From NCBI RefSeq assembly GCF_009767585.1, contig NZ_WSNW01000001.1, forward strand, positions 1,952,090 through 2,016,089: a stretch of 64,000 nucleotides of DNA, in the 5' to 3' direction. Origin of the DNA: Coprobacillus cateniformis (lineage in GTDB: Bacteria; Bacillota_I; Bacilli_A; Erysipelotrichales; Coprobacillaceae). Below the pieces are notes generated by a model. That model was given only the letters and a program-made list of their open reading frames with translations. It did not search any database and was not told the DNA's origin. Of the stretch, positions 1-9,058 are shown one piece after another (within the stretch, counting starts at the first letter, position 1; the number at the start of each line of letters is the position of its first letter). Position numbers and translations under genes: made by a program.

Positions 1-9
1 GATTTTGAT

Positions 10-959
10 ATGTGTACAGCATTTCAATTCAATGGATATTTTGGTAGAAATTTAGATTTGGAAACAACATTTGGTGAACAAGTTGTATTGACACCAAGAC
101 ATTATTCTTTTCCATTAAAAAATGGAACATTGTTTAAAAATCAATATGCAATGATTGGTATGGCATGGAAAATTATCCATTATATGCTGAAGCTATGAAT
201 GAAAAGGGATTATGCATGGCTGGCTTATATTTTCCAGAAAATGCTCGTTATTTTCCTGAACAGGCAAATAAAACGAACATAACACCTTATGAGCTGATTC
301 CCTATCTATTAGGACAATATGAAAGTGTACAGGAAATGAAAACAGTCATTGAACAAATTTCTCTTTTAGATATTTCTTTCAATGCAAAAATTCCTTTAAC
401 ACCTTTACATTGGATCATTGCTGATCAAAAAGAAAGTCTGATTCTACAATCAACGCAGTCAGGATTGCAGGTTTATCAAGATGCTTTTCATATTTTAACC
501 AACAATCCACCATATCCTTATCATCAATGGAATGTTCATAACTATATGCATTTGACATCGTCTTATCCTCAAGATCATTTAACTAGTCAATCATTGAAGC
601 CTTATGGAAATGGATTTGGGACAATTGGTATTCCTGGTGATTTTTCACCTGCTTCACGTTTTGTGAAGACATTGTGGTTAAAGGAAAATGTTATGATAAA
701 TGAAAAAGAAGAAGAGAATGTCAGTCAGATTTTTCATATTTTAGATGCTGTCGCAATGGTCAAAGGTTCAGTAAAAACAATGCAAAATCAAGAAGATTAT
801 ACGGTTTATTCTTGTTGTATGAGCATGAATGATGGAGCTTATTATTACAAGACATATGAAAATAATCAAATTCATTGTATTCAAATGAAAAATAAAGTTT
901 CTGCTTCACAATTATCTATCTACCCATTAAATAGACAACAAAATATTCAATATCAATAA
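10..959 (+). pseudogene. Choloylglycine hydrolase-family gene (bile salt hydrolase / penicillin V acylase type), frameshifted
   Basis: The protein begins MCTA, placing the family nucleophile Cys at position 2, followed by YFGRNLDLE with the conserved Arg and Asp. This frame runs to a stop at 198. The rest of the family sequence (YPLYAEAMNEKGL, the NNPP stretch, GDFSPASRFVKT) lies in another frame, 165-959. Between IGMA and YPLY family members usually have about five residues (15 bases); only 8 bases are present at 166-173, a net loss of about 7 bases that shifts the frame. Together the parts give about 314 residues, near the family's usual 320-330. The enzyme would hydrolyse amide bonds of conjugated bile salts or penicillin V; which substrate cannot be told. 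It is either a broken gene or an assembly error. The ribosome binding site lies outside the window. Confidence 0.85.
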
Positions 960-981
960 AACTGCTTAGGCAGTTTTTTTG
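958..981 (+). terminator. Intrinsic terminator after the choloylglycine hydrolase gene
   Basis: AACTGC (960-965) and GCAGTT (970-975) form a stem around a TTAG loop, followed by a run of T. It starts right at the stop codon. Confidence 0.85.
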
Positions 982-1038
982 TTTATTATCGTTCATAAAA
1001 ATATTAAAAATAAAACATTTTATATAGAAAAAGTAGGT

Positions 1039-1075
1039 TATACTTTGTTTAGAAAATGAAAGGGATTTAGCGCTA
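1039..1075 (+). promoter_or_regulatory. Promoter and operator of the first beta-glucoside operon
   Basis: A -10-like TATACT lies at 1039-1044. Downstream of the expected transcription start is the palindrome TAGCGCTA at 1068-1075. The core AGCGCTA recurs in the operator of the second PTS locus (12548-12564), suggesting a shared regulator. The binding protein (CcpA, a LacI-type or an AraC-type regulator) cannot be named from sequence. Confidence 0.5.
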
Positions 1076-1103
1076 CGAATTTCATAATATTAGGAGGAAA
1101 AAT

Positions 1104-2393
1104 ATGAATTTTTTTAATAAGCTACAGACTGTCTTAGAAAAAGTTGTTGGTCCATTTGCAACAATGGTCGCCAATAGTAAATACATTAAAGCATTAACAG
1201 AAGGTTTTATGTATACAATGCCAATTACATTAGGGGTAGCAGTTATTGCCGTTTTGTCTAATTTGCCTATTGATCCATGGGTTGATTTTTTAAACAGTAC
1301 AGGATTATATACAGTAGGGCAAGAGGTTATATCTTTAACATTATCTTTACTTGCTATTTATGTTGTAGGAGCAATTGGATATTGTTTTACTAGAAATGAA
1401 GGTGAGCAAGGAATTATTGGAGCTGTCATGTCTACAGCAGCGTTTATTATTTTAATGCCAATTCAAACATTTACTAATGAAGCTGGAAGTTCAGTTTCAG
1501 CTTTAGCTACCAATTATATGGGGAGTGACGGAATTTTCTTGGCATTAATTTTAGGTTTATTAATTCCAAGATTATACTGTTTTTTAATGAGTAAAAACTT
1601 GAAATTGAAATTACCAGATTCAGTACCACCAATGGTAAGTATGTCATTAGCACCTACATTTGTGGCTATGATTATCTTTACATTAGTTTTGGCCTTAAAA
1701 TGGGCATGTACATTTACACCAAATGGAAATGTATTCAATGTTGTTTCAACATTTATTGGTCAGCCAATTTCATATTTTGGAGCTTCACCAATATCATTAA
1801 TTATTGTCTTTTCATTAATGAATTTAATCTGGTTCTTTGGTATTCATCCAAATGCTATTTTAATGCCATATATGCCTGTTTTAATGATGGCTTCTATGGC
1901 TAACACTGAAGCTTTTCTAGCCGGAGAAACAATGCCTTATCTTATTTTTGGAATTTTAGGGGCTTGTGTTCAAATTGGTGGTGCAGGAAATACATTAGGA
2001 TTATGTATTGCAACCCTATTTGCAAAATCTGAAAAGTATAAAGCAATGCGTAAACTTGTTATCCCAGCTAATATTTTCAATATTAATGAACCAATCATTT
2101 TTGGTTTCCCAATTATGTTAAATCCTTTATATGTGATTCCAATGGTCTTTTCACCTGCAGCTTCAGGATTAGTTGCTTGGGCTTTAATTGGTATTTTACC
2201 AATATCTTTTAATCCAACAATTTCTATGCCTTGGGTAACACCTGGATTCATTACTGTGTTCTTCCAAGGTGGAGTCTTCATGTTGTTATTATGGTTAATA
2301 AGCTTGGCTATTCATTTTGTCATGTATTTACCATTCTTCTTAATTGATGACAACAATGCTTTAAAACAAGAACAAGAATTAAAAGCGAAATAG
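1104..2393 (+). CDS. celB: PTS lactose/cellobiose-family EIIC permease
   Basis: This is a 429-residue, very hydrophobic protein that matches the lactose/cellobiose EIIC family in length. It carries KLPDSVPPMV, WFFGIHPNAI and NINEPIIFGFP, signature stretches of the substrate site. It would bring a beta-glucoside or chitobiose-type disaccharide across the membrane with phosphorylation by a partner EIIB. It lacks fused EIIA or EIIB domains, and no free EIIA/EIIB of this class is in the window, so it must borrow them. The start follows AGGAGG at about 1092. It heads an operon with an esterase and a GH1 phospho-glycosidase, separated from them by an internal terminator. Confidence 0.9.
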   Translation: MNFFNKLQTVLEKVVGPFATMVANSKYIKALTEGFMYTMPITLGVAVIAVLSNLPIDPWVDFLNSTGLYTVGQEVISLTLSLLAIYVVGAIGYCFTRNEGEQGIIGAVMSTAAFIILMPIQTFTNEAGSSVSALATNYMGSDGIFLALILGLLIPRLYCFLMSKNLKLKLPDSVPPMVSMSLAPTFVAMIIFTLVLALKWACTFTPNGNVFNVVSTFIGQPISYFGASPISLIIVFSLMNLIWFFGIHPNAILMPYMPVLMMASMANTEAFLAGETMPYLIFGILGACVQIGGAGNTLGLCIATLFAKSEKYKAMRKLVIPANIFNINEPIIFGFPIMLNPLYVIPMVFSPAASGLVAWALIGILPISFNPTISMPWVTPGFITVFFQGGVFMLLLWLISLAIHFVMYLPFFLIDDNNALKQEQELKAK

Positions 2394-2420
2394 AAGTTTG
2401 TTTAGACAAACTTCTTTTTG
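2391..2420 (+). terminator. Intra-operon terminator between EIIC and esterase
   Basis: AGAAGTTTGT (2392-2401), loop TTAG, ACAAACTTCT (2406-2415) and a T run make a 10-bp perfect hairpin. It begins at the EIIC stop codon. No separate promoter is evident before the esterase, so it probably lowers expression of the downstream genes relative to the permease. Confidence 0.8.
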
Positions 2421-2436
2421 GAAAGGAGAAAACATT

Positions 2437-3171
2437 ATGGCAAAAATACAATGTAATGTCATTTCATATACATTAATGAGAACTGTTGATATTGATGTGA
2501 TTTTACCAACAGTTACGATTCCTGAAAGTATGATTAATAAGGGAAAAATTCATCATGATTATCATAAGAAATTTCCAGTACTCTATCTTTTACATGGATT
2601 TGGAAATAATCATGCACAATGGTGTGGCTATACAAATGTTGAATTATATGCTGAAGAAAGACAGATTGCTGTTGTTATGATTTCAGGTGAAAATAAAAAA
2701 TATATTGATCAAGATGAGGATTTATTCGCAGATTTTATAGAAAATGAATTACCAGAATTTATTACTCAGGTTTTCCCTGTTTCTACAAGAAAAGAAGATA
2801 CTTATATTGCAGGACTTTCTATGGGTGGATTTGGTGCTCTTTATCATGGATTGAGTCATCCTGAAAAATATAGTGCAATTGGTGCATTTTCACCAGGTAT
2901 TGAAATGCAGGGAAATCCAATTGATCTTTATGAAGTTTTGGATCAATGTCAACATGAGATTCCTATTTATATGGCTTGTGGTGATAAGGATTTTCTTTAT
3001 GATACGAATGTTCAATTCGTTAAAAGTTTAAAAGAAAAAAAGATGTCATTAACATGGTTGAGTGTACCAGGCTATGAGCATGAATGGCGTTTCTGGGACA
3101 AGTGTATTGAAGAATTTTTAGATTGGATTCAGCGAAGTGATGCTTATGCAAATGCAAAAAGAAAAATTTAA
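2437..3171 (+). CDS. Alpha/beta-hydrolase esterase (esterase D / tributyrin esterase type)
   Basis: This 244-residue cytoplasmic serine hydrolase carries the nucleophile elbow GLSMGG with Ser at about 128. The Asp candidate is in ACGDKDF and the catalytic His in EHEWRFWD near the C-terminus. YLLHGFGNNHAQW is the oxyanion-hole region. The ATG at 2437 is preferred over an upstream one because GGAAAGGAG sits just before it. It lies between an EIIC and a phospho-beta-glycosidase, so removal of acetyl or other acyl groups from imported sugars is a plausible role (inference). A paralogue is at 11589-12416 in the other sugar locus. Esterases of this type often act on short-chain esters. Confidence 0.82.
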   Translation: MAKIQCNVISYTLMRTVDIDVILPTVTIPESMINKGKIHHDYHKKFPVLYLLHGFGNNHAQWCGYTNVELYAEERQIAVVMISGENKKYIDQDEDLFADFIENELPEFITQVFPVSTRKEDTYIAGLSMGGFGALYHGLSHPEKYSAIGAFSPGIEMQGNPIDLYEVLDQCQHEIPIYMACGDKDFLYDTNVQFVKSLKEKKMSLTWLSVPGYEHEWRFWDKCIEEFLDWIQRSDAYANAKRKI

Positions 3172-3182
3172 GGAGGTAAAAT

Positions 3183-4649
3183 ATGGGATTTCCTAAAGAC
3201 TTTTTATGGGGTGGTGCTACAGCAGCCAATCAATACGAAGGTGGTTATTTGAGTGGTGGTAAAGGCTTGGCGACTGCTGATACCATTACAAATGGTGATC
3301 AAAAACATCCTCGACGTATTATGATTGAACTTGAGGATGGAACAAAAAAAGAAATAAATCGTTTTGAAGATGTGCCAAAAGGTGCAAAAGCTATTGTTGA
3401 TGAAGATGTTTATTATCCAAGTCATGTGGCAACTGATTTTTATCATCACTATAAAGAAGATATTGCTTTAATGGGTGAAATGGGATATAAAACGTTTAGA
3501 ATGTCTATTAACTGGTCACGTATTTTTCCTCATGGTGATGATGATCAACCTAATGAAGAAGGTTTAAAATTCTATGATGATGTTTTTGATGAATGTCATA
3601 AATATGGAATTGAACCACTTGTGACAATTAATCATTTTGATTTGCCGCTCCATTTGTCTTACCAATATGAAGGATGGTTAGATCGTAGAACAATAGATTT
3701 CTTTATGAACTACTGTCGTACTATTTTTACGCGTTATCAAAATAAAGTTAAATACTGGTTAACTTTTAATGAAATTAATTTTTTAAGAGATTATTCTACT
3801 TTAGGTATTACAGAAGCATCCAATCCTCAAAAACAGCAACAGGCCATTTATCATTTGTTACTTGCTAGTGCAAAAGCAGTTTATTTAGGACATCAAATCA
3901 ATCCGGATTTTCAGATTGGTTTAATGATTGCTAATATTTTATTCTATCCGGAAACATGTCATCCCGATGATGCTATTGCTGAAATGGAAATGGCGAGAGA
4001 TTTTAAAGATTTCTACTATGATGTTCAATGTCGTGGTTATTATCCAGCCTATAAATTAAAGGAATTAGAAAGACAGAATATCATTTTACAAAAAGAAGAT
4101 GGTGATGAACAAATTCTTCTTTTAGGGACAGTAGATTTTATATCATTTAGTTATTATAATTCGTCTGTTATTTCAACACATGGAAATAATGAAAAATCAG
4201 GTGGTAATCAGTTAGGTGGCGTTAAAAACCCATATCTTGAAGAAAGTGAATGGGGATGGCCTATCGATCCACAAGGTTTAAGACTTGTTTTAAATCGTTT
4301 ATACGATAAATATCAACTTCCACTTATGATTGTTGAAAATGGTTTAGGAGCTTTAGATACAATTGAAGAAGATGGTAGTATTCAAGATGATTACCGCATT
4401 GATTATTTAAGAAAACATATTCAACAAATTCAAAAAGCAATAGAATATGATGGTGTAGACGTTATAGGATATACACCATGGGGATGTATTGATCTTGTCT
4501 CTGCAGGAACAGGTGAGATGAAAAAGCGTTATGGATTTGTCTATGTGGATATGGATGATTTTGGAGAAGGTACACTTAAAAGAATACGCAAAAAATCTTT
4601 TAGCTGGTATAAAAAAGTGATAGAAACCAATGGAGAAGATCTTGATTGA
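3183..4649 (+). CDS. Glycoside hydrolase family 1, probable 6-phospho-beta-glucosidase
   Basis: This 488-residue enzyme opens with the GH1 signature FPKDFLWGGATAANQYEG. The acid/base Glu is in TFNEIN (about E197) and the nucleophile Glu in IVENGLG (about E385). C-terminal KKRYGFVYVD resembles the phosphate-binding region of the phospho-glycosidase branch. It would cleave the phosphorylated beta-glucoside delivered by the EIIC to glucose-6-phosphate plus an aglycone or sugar, in the cytoplasm. The start follows AAGGAGG with good spacing. About 50 residues of insertion after the N-terminal motif (KHPRRIMIELEDGTKK region) are common in the phospho-beta-glucosidase branch. Confidence 0.92.
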   Translation: MGFPKDFLWGGATAANQYEGGYLSGGKGLATADTITNGDQKHPRRIMIELEDGTKKEINRFEDVPKGAKAIVDEDVYYPSHVATDFYHHYKEDIALMGEMGYKTFRMSINWSRIFPHGDDDQPNEEGLKFYDDVFDECHKYGIEPLVTINHFDLPLHLSYQYEGWLDRRTIDFFMNYCRTIFTRYQNKVKYWLTFNEINFLRDYSTLGITEASNPQKQQQAIYHLLLASAKAVYLGHQINPDFQIGLMIANILFYPETCHPDDAIAEMEMARDFKDFYYDVQCRGYYPAYKLKELERQNIILQKEDGDEQILLLGTVDFISFSYYNSSVISTHGNNEKSGGNQLGGVKNPYLEESEWGWPIDPQGLRLVLNRLYDKYQLPLMIVENGLGALDTIEEDGSIQDDYRIDYLRKHIQQIQKAIEYDGVDVIGYTPWGCIDLVSAGTGEMKKRYGFVYVDMDDFGEGTLKRIRKKSFSWYKKVIETNGEDLD

Positions 4650-4691
4650 TGTAAGATAGTAAAATGTGTTAGAATGTTGCTGGTGATAGAA

Positions 4692-5534
4692 ATGAGATTG
4701 ATTTTCGATGAAGAATATGAAGATGTTGATAGTAGTATTAGAGATTATGATGATAATAAATATTGTTTGTTTATAGATTCAGCAGGAAGTAATGAAGCAC
4801 CTTCCACTATAGAAGTTCATTGGCATGAATGGCTGGAAATTGTTCACATTATTGATGGACATATGACAACTATTACACCATCTGGTTCATTTGAGGTTGG
4901 ACCAGGTGATGTGATTGTCATTGGTATGCAGTCACTTCATAAAATGATTGGAAATGCAGGTCATTTTCGTCTCCAATGTTTGCATATTAATAATGGTTTT
5001 ATTATACAGCACATGCCTTCTACATTATTGCTTGATAAAGTATTTATGATTAAAGATTATAATGGTTTTATAGACTTGTTTTCACAAGTTATTGCTAAAA
5101 TGAATCATGATGATATTATCTCCCAATTAGAATATAAAGCGTCCCTTCTTTCCTTGTTGGCTCATTGTCTTCAGGAAAGTCATTATGATCCTACATCCTA
5201 TCATCATGAAAATAATGATATTTTTTCAAGAATTCTTTTCTTTGTCAGTACTCATTATCGTGAAGATATATCTTTACAGTATTTATCGAATCATTTTGGT
5301 TATACAACTCAGCATATTTCATTGATGTTTAAGCGTTATTCAAATACAAACTATTATACCTATTTAACAAAGCTTCGTTTAGATAGAGCAAAGTTTTTAT
5401 TAATGACATCATCAAAACGTATTATTGATATAGCTTTTGAATGTGGTTTTTCTAGTGAACATGCTTTGATTAATCATTTTAAAAAATGGTATGCAATGAC
5501 GCCCTCACAATATCGTAAACAGCAACATTCATAA
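4692..5534 (+). CDS. AraC-family transcriptional regulator
   Basis: The protein has about 280 residues. It has an N-terminal cupin-like sensor domain (EVHWHEWLEIVHIIDG, GPGDVIVI) and a C-terminal double helix-turn-helix (ISLQYLSNHFGYTTQHISLM and IIDIAFECGFSSEHALINHF, ending TPSQYRK). The start at 4692 is chosen because GGTGA precedes it; an in-frame ATG at 4674 has no obvious ribosome binding site. It follows the GH1 gene on the same strand and most likely controls this sugar locus after sensing a sugar. A second AraC regulator sits in the sister locus at 10723-11571. Confidence 0.85.
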   Translation: MRLIFDEEYEDVDSSIRDYDDNKYCLFIDSAGSNEAPSTIEVHWHEWLEIVHIIDGHMTTITPSGSFEVGPGDVIVIGMQSLHKMIGNAGHFRLQCLHINNGFIIQHMPSTLLLDKVFMIKDYNGFIDLFSQVIAKMNHDDIISQLEYKASLLSLLAHCLQESHYDPTSYHHENNDIFSRILFFVSTHYREDISLQYLSNHFGYTTQHISLMFKRYSNTNYYTYLTKLRLDRAKFLLMTSSKRIIDIAFECGFSSEHALINHFKKWYAMTPSQYRKQQHS

Positions 5535-5540
5535 AAAAGC

Positions 5541-5573
5541 AAGGGCTTTTCTTTAGAAAAAGTCCTTATTTTA
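5541..5573 (+). terminator. Terminator after the AraC gene
   Basis: AAGGGCTTTTC (5541-5551), loop TTTA, GAAAAAGTCCTT (5556-5567), followed by ATTTTAT. It separates the regulator from the ROK kinase gene. Confidence 0.6.
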
Positions 5574-5586
5574 TAAGGAGGACAAA

Positions 5587-6495
5587 ATGGAAAAGAAAGT
5601 ACTAGTGATTGATGTAGGTGGAACTTTTATCAAATATGGTTTGATTGATGAAGAATGTCAGTTAACAAAGACATCTAAAATCAAAACACCTTATGAATCT
5701 CAAGAACATTTTTTTAAGACATTACAAAATATTTATTTATCATATAGAAATGAAAATATCCAGGGAATTGCGATGAGTGTACCTGGAAAAATAGATATTG
5801 AAAAAGGTGTGATGTTAACAAGTGGAGCACTTGTTTATTTGGAAGGTTTAGAACTTGCTGAAAAACTTTCAGCATTATGTGATCATTTACCTGTATCGGT
5901 TGAAAATGATGGCAAAGCAGCGGCTTTGTGTGAATCATGGGTTGGACAAGCTAAAGATTGTCAAAGTTGTGTCGTTTTTATTTTTGGCTCAGGAGTTGGG
6001 GGTGGTATCGTTATGAACCATCAGGTTTTACGTGGATTGGATTTGATTGCCGGTGAATTTAGTCCTGTTTTTGTAGATTTGCATCAAGGAAATTATCAAA
6101 GCTTTGCTGGTGAGTATTCAACTTTAGCAGTTGTAAAAAAGATACAAAACATGAAAGAAGATGAAAATATTGATGGTGAACAAATGATGCAGCTTTATCG
6201 TCAGCAGGATGAAGAAGTTGTTGTTGTGTTAGAGGATTGGTTTGATGCTATAGCAAAATTTTGTTATAACATTGATTGTATCATGAATCCTGAATGTTTT
6301 TGTATTGGAGGAGGAATCAGCCAAGACCCATTGTTTGTAGAAAAAATTCAGGAAAAGATTGATGAAATCTTTACAAAGGCTTATCTGTTTAGAAAGCCTC
6401 AAGTGAAAACTTGTCAATATCATAATGATTCTAATTTAATTGGAGCTTATTATACATATTGTCAATTATTTCAAAAAGGTGGTGAAAAACTATGA
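5587..6495 (+). CDS. ROK-family sugar kinase
   Basis: This 302-residue protein carries the phosphate-1 motif DVGGTFIKYG near the N-terminus, the catalytic Asp in VENDGKAAALCE (about D108) and FGSGVGGGIV in the phosphate-2 region. The usual ROK zinc motif CxCGxxGCxE is absent; the stretch around GEFSPVFVDL has no cysteines, as in beta-glucoside kinase-like and other zinc-free members. It would phosphorylate a free sugar or beta-disaccharide in the cytoplasm; the exact sugar is unknown. Its start follows AAGGAGG. The stop overlaps the start of the deacetylase gene by four bases, so the two are translationally coupled. Confidence 0.85.
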   Translation: MEKKVLVIDVGGTFIKYGLIDEECQLTKTSKIKTPYESQEHFFKTLQNIYLSYRNENIQGIAMSVPGKIDIEKGVMLTSGALVYLEGLELAEKLSALCDHLPVSVENDGKAAALCESWVGQAKDCQSCVVFIFGSGVGGGIVMNHQVLRGLDLIAGEFSPVFVDLHQGNYQSFAGEYSTLAVVKKIQNMKEDENIDGEQMMQLYRQQDEEVVVVLEDWFDAIAKFCYNIDCIMNPECFCIGGGISQDPLFVEKIQEKIDEIFTKAYLFRKPQVKTCQYHNDSNLIGAYYTYCQLFQKGGEKL

Positions 6496-7250
6496 AAATG
6501 ATTTTTCGTGGTGATGATTTAGGTATAAGTGAGGGAGTAAATTATGGTCTATTAAAATCTATTCAGGATGGAGCATTGAGCTGTGTAGGAATAATGCCTA
6601 ATATGGAAAGTGCCAGACATGGTTATCAATTGATAAAGGATATTGATATTTGCCTGGGACAACATACAAATATCTGTTTAGGAAAACCAATCAGTAATCC
6701 TGCCCTCATTCCATCTTTGGTTAATGATAATGGTGAATTTTATTCGAGTCATGATATCAATCATCGACAAGAGGATATAATTGATATTTTGGAATGTGAA
6801 TTAGAGATTGAAGCCCAACTCAAAAGATTTATAGAGATAACTGGAAAGAAACCAGAATATTTTGAAGGACATGCTGTTTTTTCTAAAAACTATTTACAGG
6901 CCTTAGAAAATGTTGCGAAAAGACATCATCTTTTTTATGATAATCCTATGGATCCAAACTGGCAAAAGCAGCATCATATTTATTCTTTAGATTTCTTTTC
7001 GTTTGATGAAAAAGGTCTTTATGATCCATACACATATTTTGAAAGTCAACTAGCGAATATTCAAAAGAATGAATGTAGTATTGTTGTATTTCATCCTGGT
7101 TTTTTAGATCAATATATTTTAGAGCGTTCTTCTTATACCTTGATTAGACCCATGGAATGTGAGTTTTTATGTAGTCAATGGTTAAAAGATTGGTTGGAAA
7201 AATATCATATTCAGGTTGTTAATTTTCGTGATTATCAAAAGGGGCTGTAA
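6492..7250 (+). CDS. chbG: ChbG/YdjC-family carbohydrate deacetylase, 3' end altered by an insertion sequence
   Basis: This 252-residue protein shows the family's metal-binding signatures: RGDDLGISEGVNYG at the start, GQHTNI, FEGHAVFS, and FHPGFLDQY late in the protein. E. coli ChbG removes one N-acetyl group from diacetylchitobiose or its phosphate; here the target is unproven. The last two residues (Gly-Leu) and the TAA stop at 7248-7250 are read from the left terminal repeat of the IS element, so the native C-terminus is lost. The length is close to the family norm, so only a few residues are affected and activity may be kept. It is coupled to the ROK kinase by a 4-base overlap. Confidence 0.83.
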   Translation: MKMIFRGDDLGISEGVNYGLLKSIQDGALSCVGIMPNMESARHGYQLIKDIDICLGQHTNICLGKPISNPALIPSLVNDNGEFYSSHDINHRQEDIIDILECELEIEAQLKRFIEITGKKPEYFEGHAVFSKNYLQALENVAKRHHLFYDNPMDPNWQKQHHIYSLDFFSFDEKGLYDPYTYFESQLANIQKNECSIVVFHPGFLDQYILERSSYTLIRPMECEFLCSQWLKDWLEKYHIQVVNFRDYQKGL

Positions 7251-7278
7251 CGAAATAAATATTTCATAAATGAGCTCA

Positions 7279-7333
7279 ACCAAAAAGGACACTGAAATCA
7301 ATTGATGATTCTCATTGTCCTTTTTGGTATAAT
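7279..7333 (+). promoter_or_regulatory. Left-end hairpin and transposase promoter
   Basis: ACCAAAAAGGACA (7279-7291) pairs perfectly over 13 bp with TGTCCTTTTTGGT (7316-7328). Immediately after is TATAAT (7328-7333), then the transposase ATG only six bases later. In RNA from outside, the hairpin would form just before the start codon and limit translation; the internal promoter would make an almost leaderless message. Confidence 0.6.
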
Positions 7334-7339
7334 TAGATT

Positions 7340-8971
7340 ATGGAAACCATCACATTTACACAATCTAATTACACTGATAATTATAACGCATTTCAGTTAT
7401 CTTTGCCACTAGATTTAGGTATAAAAATTAATCCTGATGATGAGGTTGTTTCTTTCTTAAAGGCGCTAGAAGGAGTGAATCTTAAGAAGTATTTAAAAAA
7501 AGATGAGCGTCGAGGTAGAAAGGGATATGATAACGTTTTGCTTTTGAAGGCTGTCCTCTTTGCGAGAATGATTGGACAATGCCATCTTAGGGATCTGCAA
7601 TCCTTATGTAGGTACGATATCAGATTCATGTATATCATGAATGAGGAAACACCAAGCTTCATGACGTTTGAACGTCTCATGAATGATTATCTGATTGATG
7701 ATATTGAACATATCTTTTTTGACGTCGTTGGCAACATTTGTCATCTCATGGATGTTGATAAAACAGTTCAATTTATTGATGGTACAAAGATAGAAGCCAA
7801 TGCTAACAAATATCCCTTTGTATATAAGGCAAGAATACTCAATGCCAGAATGAGATTGTTTTCTAAAATAACGCATGCAATCATTGAGGTAAACATGGAA
7901 AGTGGTTTTGACTTTCCATATCATCATTTTTACTGTGCACAGGAAATAGGATATATTGTGCAGTATCTCATGGAACTGATGGTTAGTGAATACATTGAAC
8001 CAGTCTATGGAAGAGGAAGAAGAAAAAATGATATTCAAAGATGGTATGACCTGTTTCTTGAATATTATATGAAGCTTGATGAATATGAATATTGGCTGTC
8101 TGTCATAGGAAAAGATAGAAACAGCTGTTCAAAGACTGATCATGATGCCACAATGTGTGCAACAAAGATGGATTATTACTGCAATACCGGGTTGAGTAGA
8201 CCATGTTATAATGCACAGATAGCAGTAAGTGATGGCATCATAGTCAATGCAGATTTGTTTCAGCGACCAGCAGATGCAAAGACATTTATACCATTCACGG
8301 AACGATATAGGAAATTCACAGGAGGATATCCAATATATCCAATGGCAGATGCCAGATATGGAAGTGAAGATAACTATATGTACTGCCTAACCCATGGAAT
8401 GGATCTATATATGAAATATGGAATGTATGCAAAGAAGAATGAATCAGGATTCATAAAAAAGAAGTTCAATCCATATAACTGGGAAAAGAATAATAATGGG
8501 TATAAAGTATGTCCAGGAGGGCTAGTTTTTGATTGTCATATTGGAGACATATATGATGAAAGTGGAGAATATCTGAAAATAAAGCAAAAAATGACAAGCC
8601 AAGAAAGCTGCGAGGGATGTCCCTATAAGGAAGAATGCTGCAAAAGGAAAAATCATAGGAAGGTACTGATAAGAGATACAGTACTGGATGAATTCTATGC
8701 AGTTGTTGATAAAAATCTATTTATTGAATTTGGAAAAGAGCTAAGGAAACAAAGAAGCATACAGGTAGAAGGAGCATTTGGAGTGATAAAGCAGGACATG
8801 AAATTTACAAGATTGACAAGAGGAGGAGTAAAAAATGCAAAAATGGAATTTCTCATAGTATACTTAGGATACAATCTAATTAAATATCATAGGTATCGAC
8901 TAAAAATAGAGAAAAAAAGGCAAAAAGAACTTCTCAACTTTAAAGTTATGTACATAAAAAATGAGATTTGA
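7340..8971 (+). CDS. IS1182-family transposase
   Basis: This 543-residue DDE-type transposase is within the family's usual length. Recognisable stretches are KYLKKDERRGRKGYDN, the N-terminal DUF772-like region GQCHLRDLQSLCRYDIRFMY, FIDGTKIEANANKY, CYNAQIAVSDGIIVN, and VEGAFGVIKQDMKFTRLTRGG near the C-terminus, together with a cysteine cluster CEGCPYKEECC. It would cut and rejoin the ends of its own element. No Shine-Dalgarno sequence precedes the ATG and the -10 box is only six bases upstream, so translation is probably leaderless or weak. Confidence 0.92.
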   Translation: METITFTQSNYTDNYNAFQLSLPLDLGIKINPDDEVVSFLKALEGVNLKKYLKKDERRGRKGYDNVLLLKAVLFARMIGQCHLRDLQSLCRYDIRFMYIMNEETPSFMTFERLMNDYLIDDIEHIFFDVVGNICHLMDVDKTVQFIDGTKIEANANKYPFVYKARILNARMRLFSKITHAIIEVNMESGFDFPYHHFYCAQEIGYIVQYLMELMVSEYIEPVYGRGRRKNDIQRWYDLFLEYYMKLDEYEYWLSVIGKDRNSCSKTDHDATMCATKMDYYCNTGLSRPCYNAQIAVSDGIIVNADLFQRPADAKTFIPFTERYRKFTGGYPIYPMADARYGSEDNYMYCLTHGMDLYMKYGMYAKKNESGFIKKKFNPYNWEKNNNGYKVCPGGLVFDCHIGDIYDESGEYLKIKQKMTSQESCEGCPYKEECCKRKNHRKVLIRDTVLDEFYAVVDKNLFIEFGKELRKQRSIQVEGAFGVIKQDMKFTRLTRGGVKNAKMEFLIVYLGYNLIKYHRYRLKIEKKRQKELLNFKVMYIKNEI

Positions 8972-9029
8972 GTGATATAGGGATATTGCGCCCAAAAACA
9001 GCTGAAAATGATATAAAAACGACAATATT

Positions 9030-9058
9030 CATCTTCAAAATGAAAGAAGATGTTTTTT
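9030..9058 (+). terminator. Terminator at the right end of the IS
   Basis: CATCTTC (9030-9036) and GAAGATG (9046-9052) form a stem, followed by six T. It lies inside the element downstream of the transposase gene. Confidence 0.75.

Noticed and set aside
3204..3449. Minus-strand frames inside the GH1, EIIC and transposase genes
   Set aside because: They are antisense shadows of well-supported genes with no ribosome binding sites.
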